Positions 10,391 to 20,844 of a stretch of 40,499 bases of DNA are shown here, piece by piece. This stretch comes from Chromera velia (Eukaryota; Sar; Chromeraceae). Below the pieces are notes generated by a model. The model made no database searches, was not told where the DNA came from, and saw nothing but the letters and a program-made list of their open reading frames with translations. The stretch covers positions 45,001 to 85,499 of the forward strand of contig JAHBMJ010002770.1 in the NCBI GenBank assembly GCA_018398765.1, given 5' to 3'. Each line of letters begins with the position of its first letter. Position 1 is the stretch's first letter. A program made the position numbers and the translations under genes.

Positions 10391-12383
10391 GTGTGTGCGC
10401 AATTTTTCTCACTCCTTTCTTTCTGTTCATCCTTTCTGCCTTTCGTTCCTCTTTCACATTCCTCTCTTCCTTGTTTATCTCCTTCCCACTCCATCTTTCT
10501 TTGCTACAGGGTGGTGCTGGGGAGTGGTCTCGGCTGTCTCTTCCCCTGCCTCCTTCGTTGGTCAACGAGAGCACATCTCTCAGGGGTCTGGGGGGGTTCG
10601 TGGGGGATGAGTGTGATGCAGCAGGGAGAGAAGAGAGAAGGGCCCCGTGGGGGGGAGGGAAAGAGGAGAGGTTTTCTCTCTCGGGCTGGTTGGGAGCAGC
10701 GGGGACGGGGGGCAGAGAGAAGCAATCTCCAGCCGTGAACACATCCAGACGGGAGGCTGACGACTGCGAGAGGGGTCTAGCGAGGGGGAGAGAGGCCTCC
10801 TCGGCTCCTTCTCACATGCAGGTGCAACAAGGCACCAGCAGCAGCAGCAGCTCCCAGTGGACATATGCAGGTGCGTTTCCTCAGGTTGAACGCGGCCAGT
10901 GTTGCATCGTATCAGAGAAGCTTGTTCTTTTTTTCCTGCTTGATTTTCTCCCTCCTACCCGCCCTTCTTTTCTGTCTTCCAAACGAATACTGAGGAAGGA
11001 AGGAAGGAGGGAAGGAAGGAAGATGTACCAATAGGGGGAGGGGGTTGAGGGAAGTTTAATAGGAGGGATGGGGGCGGTCTGTCTCTTCTGAGGTCTTTCA
11101 TTCAGCTGGCTCATCTTGACGTGCGCCTACCTAGGAGATATGGTTGATGCATTCCTATCGATATATGTGTATGCATGTCATGAAGGGGGTGTCGCATATA
11201 TTGCATTCATTGGGTTTTGTGTGCAGTCGAGGGCCATGAGAGAGGCAGAGAAAGAGAGAGGGATGCCGGCAACAACATGCGGAGGGCGAGTGCCGGAGGG
11301 TGCCTCCGCCCTCCCAGCAGTAACCCTGTTTTGCGTTCTGGTGGGTGCGCCTAGCTCTACATTTCTTTTTTCTCTTTCTTTCTTCTTGGTTCTCTTTCTT
11401 TCTTGCCTCCGGCGGCAGCCTTTTCTTTGGTTCTGTGATTTGCCCGCTGCACCTCTTTCCCTCAACTCCCTCATTTTTGTGTTTCCACCCTGAACTCAAC
11501 TTTGCCCTCCTTTTTCTGTTTTTGTGTGTCCCTGTCTCCATGCACGCTTCAGTTCATCAACGCGTGCATGCACGAGACGCTCCGCCTGCGTGGGCGTATG
11601 GAGCGAAATCGTTGATAGTTGCCAGAGAAATTTAAGTGACATCAGCAAAGGGAAAATCGCCAGGCATGATGAGAGAAGAATGTGTAACGAGAAAAGACGA
11701 GATGATTTTCTATGGTCCATGAAATCAGCGGTGCTTCCTTCCTTCCATTATTTTTTGTTGCTCTCTTTCTTTCCTTCCTGTGCTTGCCGTCTGCCTTCCT
11801 GCCCGCCTACCTGCCTGCAGGGTCCCCCGAGAGATTCCAGCAGCAGCTCGTGCAGCAGCACACGCCTCCTCAACAGCCTCATCAACAGTCCGCGGGGGGT
11901 GCTGCTGCTGCTGATAGGGCAGCAGGACCGGCAGACCGACAGGGGCGACCCGTCATGGGTCCTCCCCCCTCTTTTTCCTCTACTTCTTTTGGGGAGGGAA
12001 AAAGGGAAGGCGCGGACTTTGAGGCGGTGAGGAGGATAGGAGGGCCGACGCAAGGGGAGAAAGAAAAAGAGGGTCCACAGAGACCTGCGAAAGGTCCTTC
12101 CTCTTCTTCTTCGTCTCTTTCGTTTCCGCTTCCCTCTTCCACCCTTCCACCTGGTGTACTGCAACCACCTCCTATGGGTGTGCCACGTGGAAGCGAAAGG
12201 GAAAGGGGGGATCTCGTACCATTGGCAGCAGACGGCTTGCCCCGTCCGAGTCCCTTTCAACCCCTCCCCCCGCAACAACCTCAGGCTGTACGGTCTCTCG
12301 GTGCATACCCGTATTCATCTGAGCTGTCCGAAAGGCTAGGGAAGCCTACAAGTTTTCATGAACCAAAGTTATTTGATAAATGA
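7823..12383 (+). CDS. SWEET (MtN3/saliva) sugar transporter with long C-terminal tail
   Basis: Eight exons: 7823-7943, 8546-8672, 8870-9104, 9405-9596, 10166-10261, 10510-10870, 11227-11340 and 11821-12383. All phases match and the model gives 602 residues. SWEETs are seven-helix uniporters that move mono- or disaccharides down their gradient. The first MtN3 repeat includes CPLTSVHAIQTQRCTMDLDG followed by LAYSSVLWVIYG, then NVVGVIFGLYYVLIFE. The second has SPLCTLRTVLEKRSAASMP, FWLLYGVSLPDPF and VPSFLGLLAASLQLYLSW. Both repeats are complete, so transport is likely. Most family members have a short cytosolic tail, but residues from about 258 onward form a tail of about 345 residues rich in Ser, Gln, Gly, Pro and Glu. 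Exon 7 is supported only by open frame and phase symmetry. Exon 4 has a duplicated in-frame upstream start at 9306. The stop lies where sequence turns AT-rich, so the very end may have been altered by an insertion. Confidence 0.88.
9289..9454 (+). repeat. Direct duplication of SWEET exon-4 start around a 36-base insert
   Basis: Copy A (9289-9355) and copy B (9392-9454) are almost identical. They differ by four extra bases before the acceptor and by one substitution (GTCAG versus GTGAG). Each holds an AG acceptor followed by the first 50 bases of exon 4. Copy A ends directly before the insert and copy B begins directly after it. The two acceptors (exon starts 9306 and 9405) are 99 bases apart, exactly 33 codons, and the interval has no stop. 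Use of the upstream acceptor would therefore add 33 residues in frame within the transporter. Confidence 0.85.
9356..9391. mobile_element. 36-base insert with inverted ends, sibling of the insert at 28262
   Basis: The insert begins TGCATT and ends AATGCA. It contains ATTTACTTTCATACAGAATT, a 20-base string found in exact reverse complement inside the insert at 28262-28331. Its CTTTCATACAG segment resembles a 3' splice site. It is flanked exactly by the direct duplication described for 9289-9454. The name of any element family is unknown to me. Confidence 0.5.
10354..10386. repeat. (CT)n microsatellite in a SWEET intron
   Basis: This is a run of CT dinucleotides upstream of the exon-6 acceptor (TTGCTACAG), within a longer pyrimidine-rich intron segment. 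Confidence 0.9.
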
Positions 12384-12885
12384 AAAATTCACCAAAAGTG
12401 TGCACATAAAATCGATAACACTGCTTCTTTCGATTTCAAAGGTTTTATTACGATATTAGTCGTAAGAGATAGAATATAGTGAATTAAGTGTACTAAAGAG
12501 GTCGTCCCTCATAAAGGTTTGCGGCACAGGTCTTTTTGGCCTGTGCGGGCCGGCCACGAAGGTCCGACGCGTGTATGCGCTTTTCCTGGACGCCGCACGT
12601 CGAGTGCTCGGCATTGGGGCAGGAGGCTAATCCTCCAGATATTAATCCTATCCTATCCTATCCTAAGGACAGCAGATTCCCAAGCTTAAGTAAAATAAAT
12701 TTTATTGCCGAGACTTAGATAAAAATCTTTTTTTAAAAAAAAGTTAAATTTTTAGTCGTTTTTCGAATAATTGAAAATTGCATAAGAATTCTTTCAAAAT
12801 TATAGTAGGTCCTAACTTTAATATGAAGTGTAAAGAGTTAGAAACTTAATGTGGAAACCAGTAGACATCCTGTACTCCCCAAACT
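12384..12885. other. Convergent spacer with AT-rich insertion
   Basis: Sequence becomes AT-rich just before the SWEET stop codon and stays so up to about 12880, except for a GC-richer core at 12520-12640. The neighbouring genes converge on it. No exon is visible. The core looks like the tail of a retroelement and is annotated separately. Confidence 0.5.
12523..12666 (+). mobile_element. Retroelement-like 3' tail with hairpins and (ATCCT)n
   Basis: A hairpin GCACAGG/CCTGTGC lies near 12525-12547 and a second hairpin, GGAGG-CTAAT-CCTCC, at 12622-12636. Directly after it comes a short pentanucleotide tail, (ATCCT)n, at 12645-12666. A structured 3' end followed by a short tandem tail is typical of some LINEs and of SINEs that use their machinery. 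No reverse transcriptase is present, so this would be a SINE or a severely 5'-truncated LINE. The assignment rests on this architecture only. Confidence 0.4.
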
Positions 12886-13794
12886 TTAAGAAGCAGAATA
12901 GAGCAGAAGAACTCCTCTATCAGGTCTGGCAAGCTTAATTCGCAGGATCTTGAATTTTGGGTGCGGTGCCCATCGGTCAGGGGCTTCTCTGTTCTGCTTT
13001 CTACGGCGATGCCGTCTTGTCATACTGCGAAGCAAGCCTTCGAAGCCTCTCCGGACCGCAGCCCTGTTTAAAGACTGGTCCAGCCCGAAGTCAGACCTCT
13101 GACGGGCGTTGCTGCTGCTGGAGCTGAAAGAGGGAAAGAGGGGGGGGAGAGGGATGCAATTGGCGAGGTAGGCGGTGCGAATGAGGTGGTGCACCTCCTG
13201 TGCGATGCCCTCTTTCAAGTCTAACTGCATCTCTTTTTTCTGCCTCTTCAGTCTCCCTGTTTCTTCCTTGAGTCTCTCTCTTTCTAATTCCAGCTCCTCA
13301 CAACATTCCTTTGGAACTCGGTCGGCTGACTCCCCCCTAGACTCCCCCACTCTCCCTCTGGCATCCCTCTGGCCCAGCCTCTGGCATTCCCACATCTCCT
13401 TAATTCGTGCGGTCTCTTTTTGCTGCTGCTGCTGCTGTTTGCAAAGATGTCGGGGTTTTCCGTGGCAACCCACACCCCCGTGCCCGACAGTCACTGGAAC
13501 GGCTAAAAATTTTTGAATGGAATTCTTTAGCGCTCTCACCCCGAGACCAGGGTAGCTCTGCAACAGATGCTTGCCGGAGCGAAAATGTTGCGGCTGGCGA
13601 TCTAGCTGGCGATCAGGTGCTTTCTGTAGGCTGAGGGGGAGCAGAGTCACAGCTTTCCTGCGGGGGCCAGGTACTGCCCTCGGGGGAGTCTTGGGGGGGG
13701 CGCCAGACGAGCCGGACGGGTTGGAGCTGGTGTTGTTTGTGCTTTTCTTTCCAATGGCCCCTTCCTTTTTGTCTGCAGGTCTTGGATCCGCCAT
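12886..13794 (-). CDS. Hypothetical basic coiled-coil protein
   Basis: A single open frame of 302 residues starts at an ATG in good context (GCACGATGGCGG) and stops at 12886. The N-terminal 60 residues are rich in Ser, Pro, Gly and Lys. A short poly-Gln run (residues 120-125, encoded by CTG/CAG repeats near 13424) is followed by a strong charged coiled coil at about 163-205 (ELELERERLKEETGRLKRQ). A basic cluster RRHRRRKQNR lies near 260-270. I recognise no catalytic domain. The gene is divergent from the methyltransferase gene. The last 20 codons reach the AT-rich insertion, so the natural C terminus may have been changed. It could also be one exon of a larger gene, since an acceptor-like CCTGCAG lies just inside the start. 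Confidence 0.55.
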   Translation of the reverse strand: MADPRPADKKEGAIGKKSTNNTSSNPSGSSGAPPKTPPRAVPGPRRKAVTLLPLSLQKAPDRQLDRQPQHFRSGKHLLQSYPGLGVRALKNSIQKFLAVPVTVGHGGVGCHGKPRHLCKQQQQQQKETARIKEMWECQRLGQRDARGRVGESRGESADRVPKECCEELELERERLKEETGRLKRQKKEMQLDLKEGIAQEVHHLIRTAYLANCIPLPPLFPSFSSSSSNARQRSDFGLDQSLNRAAVRRGFEGLLRSMTRRHRRRKQNREAPDRWAPHPKFKILRIKLARPDRGVLLLYSAS

Positions 13795-14538
13795 CGTGCA
13801 TAGACCGCCTCACATCCGGCAGTCTCCTCAAAAAACACTGGACCAAACAACATCTTCTGGCAACTCAATATCAACAGTGGCTGGGTGGTTTCCAGTCGTT
13901 TCTTCTTCGAACAGTCTGCAGTTCAGACGCCCTGCCACAAACTTCATTCTCGCACTGCAGTACTACAATAGTGCTACAGCATGCTACAGCTTTCCGCGGG
14001 CCACATTGCACCGCGCGGATCGGGGCCCGCCCGCGCGCGCGGCAATGCTATATGCATGGGCGCGGCAGCTCTGTATCTGTAGCTCGAGGATGCTCGAGGA
14101 ACCAATTGCCTCTGTAAAAAACGCGGTGCTGTGACAGTGCAAGCCATTTGCGCCCGTTTTGTGATCGCTTTCTCCTTCTGTCTCTTTCAGTAAGATCAAT
14201 GAGACCGCCGAAGCCAGAATAAACATTCGTTTGATTCGACACAAAAGGCGATCCAAAAGGGAGAGACGGCACGAGACGGCTTGAGACGGCAAAAGAAGGA
14301 TCACCGGAAGGACCACGGAAGAGACGGCCAGAAAGGAAATAGCGGCTTCTGATCGTCCAATTACGTAAGACGGGTGGGGGAAGAGAAGGCTGACGGTGGG
14401 TCTGAGCAAAAGAGCGAAATTGACTGCGAGACGGAGAGACGGGAGGCTGGAGACGGGAGCTCATCCGTATCTGTCCGTCTGTTTCTCTTTCGCTTGGGGG
14501 GGAGAAGATCTTTTCTTTTCCTGAGCACGAAAGAAAGA
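13795..14538. other. Divergent intergenic region between coiled-coil and methyltransferase genes
   Basis: This 744-base gap separates two start codons pointing away from each other. It contains a GC-rich palindromic island near 14006-14045 and otherwise no exon I can defend. Promoters for both genes are expected here by position; I see no TATA box that I would call. Confidence 0.4.
14006..14045. promoter_or_regulatory. GC-rich inverted-repeat island in divergent promoter region
   Basis: TTGCACCGCGCGG is followed after a short GGGGCCC-containing loop by the near-perfect inverse CCGCGCGCGCGGCAA. It occupies the same kind of position as the hairpin at 7384-7421, about 210 bases from one start codon and 490 from the other. 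A regulatory role is inferred from position and resemblance. Confidence 0.3.
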
Positions 14539-15054
14539 ATGCGGTCCGGCTTTGTATGGCTGGTTATTCCGATCGCACTGGGCCTGATTGGAGGGGGGCT
14601 ATGGGATCCGAGTCGAGGTCTCTTTTTGGGATTATGGGGGGACCTGACAAACGGCATTGCTTCTTGGGCGATGGATCACATGGCATCTCAGGTTGGTCTA
14701 GCTGTCTCCGCTTCTCACCTTACCTCTGCAGCCTTTAGTTTGCATTCGCTGCTTTCCTCACCGATGTTTGGTTCACCATTACGTCCCCTTCTTGACATCT
14801 TTGTCTCTCTCTGTCTCTGTGGCTGCGTCTTGTCCGTCTCTTTTTTTTCGCTTCTGTCGGTCTGCATACTGAACTGATAGTGATTGTTCGCTTTGCATCA
14901 TTTTTGGAAGTGTCCTTGCCTCTCTTACCATGCTCCCGCTTGCGGGCGCGGGCGCACGGGCGCGCACGCGTACATGTGTGTCGGGCGATGAGTGGCTGGG
15001 GTTGGCGGGGGGTGTTTGTGTCTGTCCGCGAGGAGGAGGAGGTGGGGCGAAAGG

Positions 15055-15091
<37 letters not shown>

Positions 15092-15099
15092 AGAGAGAG

Positions 15100-15139
<40 letters not shown>

Positions 15140-15756
15140 AGAGCGAGAGCGAGAGCGAGAGCGAGAGAGAGAAGAGAGAGAAAGCGAGAGAGAGAAGAAT
15201 CCCACGCTGTTCCATCACTTCTCCATTCTTCACAGAAGCTTTGCCCCACTGCACGTACCTGTTTTCTATCTGTATGCCTTCAGGGAATACCAAAGTTCTT
15301 CGGGTTGTTTGAAAAGGGTCGAATTCCCGATGGAGTCACGCGGTCGGTCAGCGAGTGGATCGGAGGGTGAATGAGTGAATGAATGATGGAGTGAGTGAGT
15401 GAGAGGGCCATTGAGTCGGTGCGTAAGAGAGATTGAGTGAATGAATGAAGAGCTGAGTGAGAGAGTGATTGAGTGAGTGAGTGAGTGAGTGAGTGAGAGT
15501 GAGAGTGAGTGAGTGAGTGAATGAGTGCATGAGTGGGTGGGTGTGTGGGTGGGTGCGTGAGTGTGTGTGTGTGGGTGGGTGCGTGAGTGTGTGTGTGTAT
15601 GTGTGTGTGTGAAGGTGCGTGAGTGTGTGTGTGTGTGAAGGTGTGTGAAGGTGTGTGTGTGAAGGAAGGTGTGTGTGTGTGTGTGTGTGTGTTTCATAGA
15701 GTCTCTCCCCCCCCCTGTTGAATGCCATAGCTGAAGGCACTACTAGATGATCAGTC

Positions 15757-15795
<39 letters not shown>

Positions 15796-15925
15796 GTGCT
15801 CGCGCGCGCAAACGTCTGTGTGTGTGTGTGTGTACGTGTGTGTGTGTGTGTGTGTGTGTGAAGATGTGTGTGTGAAGGTGTGTGTGTGAAGGTGTGCGTG
15901 TGTGTGTGTGAAGATGTGGTTGTGA

Positions 15926-15966
<41 letters not shown>

Positions 15967-17104
15967 GGTGTGTGGGTGTGAAGGTGTTTGCATGTGCCTG
16001 TTTGTGATCTTTGCGTCAGGTTTGGTATCCGTCAGTTACTTGGATGGACGCTGCGAGGCATCTCTGCGTCGGGAGTCACGGAGCAGGAGGAGAGGTGAGC
16101 TCGAATGAATGAAAGAATCTGAATCACCGACTCATTTCTGAAGGACCGACGGCGTACTGAGGGACGGACCAAAAGAAAGCCGGACCATCTGTAGTTTTTC
16201 TGTGTAAAAACAAAGACTATCGGTCTTCTGTGTATCCATGCCTATATCTTTGTGTCTGTGTGTCTATCTGTCTATCTATCTGTTTCTTTCTTGCTGCCTG
16301 CCTGCGTTCCTTCGTTTCTTGTGTTCTTTGCGTTTTTCTTCTTTGCTTCATCCTACCTGCCCCTTTTCACCTCTGGACCAAACATGTTTGTGTGTGCAGA
16401 TTTTGGACCTTCTACGATGAGCTGAACACCATGCCAATTGCAGTCAATACCGAGGATGCAAACGCACAGCATTACGAGGTCATGCTGCAGGTTTACACAG
16501 ACAGTCAATTGGAGGCATTCACTCACTCACATGCATACACGAGACGTGCATGAGTCCCTGGCTTCTCCTGGTTTGTTCTGCCAGACGGGTAGAAAATCAG
16601 CTGAACAAACAGAATGAGGAGGCGACAGAGTGTTGCAGTCGTCTGGACAAACGGCAGGCAACTTCGGCAGAGCAGCAAAAGTTTTGGTGAAGAAATACAA
16701 CGAAACTCGTGTTCCTTTTCTTTCCCATCTCTGCCTCAGTTACCTCTCCTTTTTCAGACTCTTTCCTCTTGCCTTCTGTCTTTCTCTTTGTTTCTTCTTT
16801 CCTCCTTTGCTTCGAGCTTCCTCTGTGTCGCCTCTCCCTCCTCTTCCTCGTATCCCCTCCCTACACACAAACACAAACACCCACCCATCAATCTGTATAG
16901 AACCATTTGAGAAAGTGACCGCTACTCCCTTCTTGTTGCCTCACCCGATGCACCCATGCACCTGTCTCCGTGTCCATGCACCCTTCGTGTGCCGTGCAGG
17001 TCGACGCGCGCTTTTACGATTTGGTCCTCGGAAGGAGGCGCAAGTACTCCGCGGCTCTCTACGAAGACGTGAATGTTCCAGTCCAAAACGCGGCAGGTGC
17101 GTTC

Positions 17105-17154
<50 letters not shown>

Positions 17155-20100
17155 TGTGGTGCTTGCTCCACTGAGACAGAAACGCACGAAGACATACCAA
17201 TGTAATCTACCGTCATTTCGTTTGCGGTTCTAGCTTTGCCCTTCGAGTCATTCTCCGTTCGTGTGTCGCGGGCCTGGGCGGAGATTCTCAAGCGAACAAA
17301 ACGAAGCAGCACCCGCGCACCAGCCTTGCAACGTTCTTTCTTCTCTTCATGTCTGTTGTTGCATGGACCGAGTGACTGACGCACGCAGATCTTTTGAACG
17401 AGGCTGAGGACAGAATGCTTCGACTCTACGCAGAGAGGGCGGGAATCGATCTGACTTCAGAGGGTCGGTCCGTCCGCCAGCGCGCTTTCTTTGCTTCTCC
17501 CCAAAGCGTAGTAGCAGTTTATTGAGGCATGCAAGAAATGCGCGTAGCATAAAATGATGAACACAGCGACAAAACCCCTGCACTTCGTCGAGCCGCTTCA
17601 CTTCCCTTCATGGATGGATGGATGGATGGATGCCGAAATTCCCCTAAGCAATGAAGGCGGTCGGTGCATCCATCCTGTCAGTCAGTCAGTGTGCCTGCAT
17701 GCCCCCTGTTGCCCGGGCGACCTGCCTGCGTGGCGGCAGTTGAATGCAGGTGTCTGTCTGCATGTGTAGACGTCTTCCTTCAATTGACCTTATGTGCTTG
17801 TCTAGAAGCGTCGGTCTACCTGTTGCTATCCTCTTTCCACTACCTTCTTTGCTAAGATGCTGTCTCCCACTTTCTTTCCCTGTTCGTTGATGCAATTAAA
17901 TTTCTGGATTTATGCATGGCTTTGCATGGGTCTATGCATTAATTTATGAAATTTGAATTCAGTCCGACAGACCCCCCCCCCCCCNNNNNNNNNNNNNNNC
18001 CGGCCTTCTTCCTTGCACCAACCCCCTCTCTTCTCTTCTCTTTCGTCTGTCTGCAGTGCCCTTGCGAGTCCTTGACCTTGGCTGCGGGTGGGGCTCTGTC
18101 TCGCTGTGGCTGGCTGAAAACTGCGAACGGTCTGTCTGTCTGTGTGGGTGCATGGGTGGGTGGGACAGTCTCTGTTTGCTTGCGCACAGTCTGGGAAAAG
18201 AATGTTCGAATCTGGGATGAGAAGCCGCTAGAGCTTGGCAGTACATACGCAAAGAGCATTTTCTCTGGCATGTAAGCTCGCGAAGCAACGTCAGCTTTGG
18301 AAGTGCCCTATTTAATTATCGAAAGAGAAGATGGATTACGCTTCATTCACGGTGAACGTTCATTCAGTCTTTGGAGCTGATCGAAGAACGTTGGGAGATG
18401 TTTGTGTCTTCGTTCGGGTGATGCATGCTTGCAGGTGTAGTGTTGTGGGGCTGTCGAACAGCAACAGTCAGAGGGAGTGGATTATGCGCAATGCCAAGGA
18501 GAGAGGGGTCGCAGACAAGTTGCAGGTCCGTTCTAGAGGGACGCTGCGGTTTTTTCTTGCGGAATGCAAAGAGAGAGGTACCCGACACACAGTCGTCAAG
18601 AAGTTGGATGGTGGATTTGAGGCAGAAAGTTGAATTCATCTTTTTTTGGATGAAAGCTGGTCGGGTATCTTGTGTTGTGCGCGTGTATGTTTGTGAATGG
18701 GTGAGTGGATGAGCAGAGAAGCTGTCAGATTGGGTGTTGGTGCAGGAAGCTAGATGGAAAGTGCTCTGTCTCAGGTGAGCTCTTCGATTCCTTCCTAAAG
18801 ATTGAAGAGAGTTAGCGAGTTGCAGGGTTGTTTGATTCATGGTCTAGGTGCAACAGGCATTCTGGGAGTTGATCGATTGCTTCAGAACTTTTCGTCTGTC
18901 TGTCTGTCTGTCTATTTGGAGAGTTGCGGGCATGAATTCGGTTTCAGCTCCTCTCTTTGCCTCATTTCTCATGCGATCAGGTGGTGACAGGGAACGTGGC
19001 TGTGTTCGAGTTTGACTTTGCTTCCTCGGATTCGCCTGTGAGTGAGCCCTTTGACGTGGTGATCTCCATCGAGATGTTCGAGCACATGAAGAACTACAAG
19101 GAGCTCTTTCGAAAGGTCACTGCGGGAGATTTATTTTCAGGAGAGAATTACGATTTTGCTCTCGTTTTCCCATTTTGCTCGTTTTCCCGTCACTTTTGGC
19201 GTTCAATGCATTCATTGTCTACTGCATGCTTGTGCAGATTGACCGGTGGCTCAGGCCCGGGGGGTTCCTTTTTGTTCATATCTTCCAGCACCGTCTTGCG
19301 CCCTATCATTTCGTTGAGGTCAGGCTGCAGACACACACGCCCTCACAGGTGCGTGCTCTTTTGAATGCAACACGCTCATTACATACGTGCAAATCTTCGA
19401 ATGACTTTTCTCTTGAGAGAGTATCTATCTGAGTCTGACATATTTCATGGATCTGAACGTACGTACGTACCCGAGTGGGTGGGTGGGAACCTCCCTCGAA
19501 CACACGCGTTCATTGCCCAAATGCGTGGCTGCACCGGGCTCATGCAACTAGAGAGCAAGGAAGATTTTCCAATCGAGCGGCAACTAGCGTCTTCTTTTGG
19601 GGGAGCAAATTGTGTCGACAGTCATGTTGCATTTTTACCTTGTTTGTCGGCCTAGAGAGAAGAGACTGAGTGAACGTCACAGGCAAGGCAGCCTCTGCAA
19701 TGCCAGATTGAGTTCCGAACCGCAACTCACTCAGTGTTCTCGTATGAGTATTCCCCGAATGATTTTGTTTGTGCAGCAAGGAGAAGCCGACTGGATGTCC
19801 CGTTTCTTCTTCTCTGGCGGGACCATGCCCTCACCCCTCCTCCTTCCTCTCGCGGCATCGCAGTCGAGTGATCTCAAATTGGAGGTGAGTGAGAATGTGT
19901 GCACGAACTTAAATTAGGTGAATGAAAGTATTTAGGTACTAGGTGCACTTGGCACGGCTCTGGCAAAACCGCGAAGGTTCAAGTTACTGACTGCAATGCC
20001 ATGCGAGGGATGGGATTGCATGGAGGCCCTAGGCCAGGATCGTCTGAGCTAGTGCAGAGAACAGGCCCGGAGCGGTCATGCAACATGGCACACGCAGAGA

Positions 20101-20790
20101 GAGGACGGGAGGCATAGACAGACACACGCGCACCGATTTCTTCAAACATATAAAAATCGAGAGAGAGCGCTGTGTGAGGAGCACTTAGTTGCAAAGGGGC
20201 AGGCAAGAAGGAAGAGAGTGACCAGGCGAGGGAGATCGACCACAGTACTGCAAACGTCTCTATATCTATCTGTTCTTTGTGCCTGTGCCTTTCCCTGCTT
20301 GGAGGGAGCCTTTCATCTGAGTGTTCGTAGCTGCATGATGTTTTTGCCCGTGCGTGCTGATTTCTTCTATTATGCTAGTGACTCTCTCGCAGAACAGATT
20401 CCGATCTCCTTCTTGTGTCCGGAAGGAATCACATGATCGATCATAATGCGGTCCTGATCATCATTTTATCTCTAGCTCTCGTGGGTTCTGTCTGTCTGTC
20501 TTGCAGAAGACCTGGGCAGTTGATGGTCGGCACTACGCCCTGACCCTCGAAGCGTGGCTCCAGAGAATGGACGCTCAGGAGACGGAAGTGAGAAAGGTCA
20601 TTCAGGACCACGGAACCAACCTTTGCTTCTGACGTGGATTCTTAAGAACGTCTCTCTCCCTCTCTCTCTCTCTCTCTCGTTCTCTTTCTCTCTCTTTCTT
20701 TCCCTCTTTTCTCTTCTCTCTTATCTTTTTTCTCTTCTCTATCATTTTTGTTTCTTTCTTGCTGTCTCTCTTTTTGAAACTTCCTCTCTC

Positions 20791-20844
<54 letters not shown>

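Noticed and set aside
14735-15993. Long Ser/Leu-, Arg/Glu- and His/Thr-rich open frames
   Set aside because: They lie over GA and GT microsatellites inside introns of the methyltransferase gene.
20588-20632. Read-through of methyltransferase exon 12 to a stop at 20632
   Set aside because: A GTGAGA donor after residue 373 joins in phase to an exon encoding the conserved WRWRGFFLACAE segment, which matches the family.
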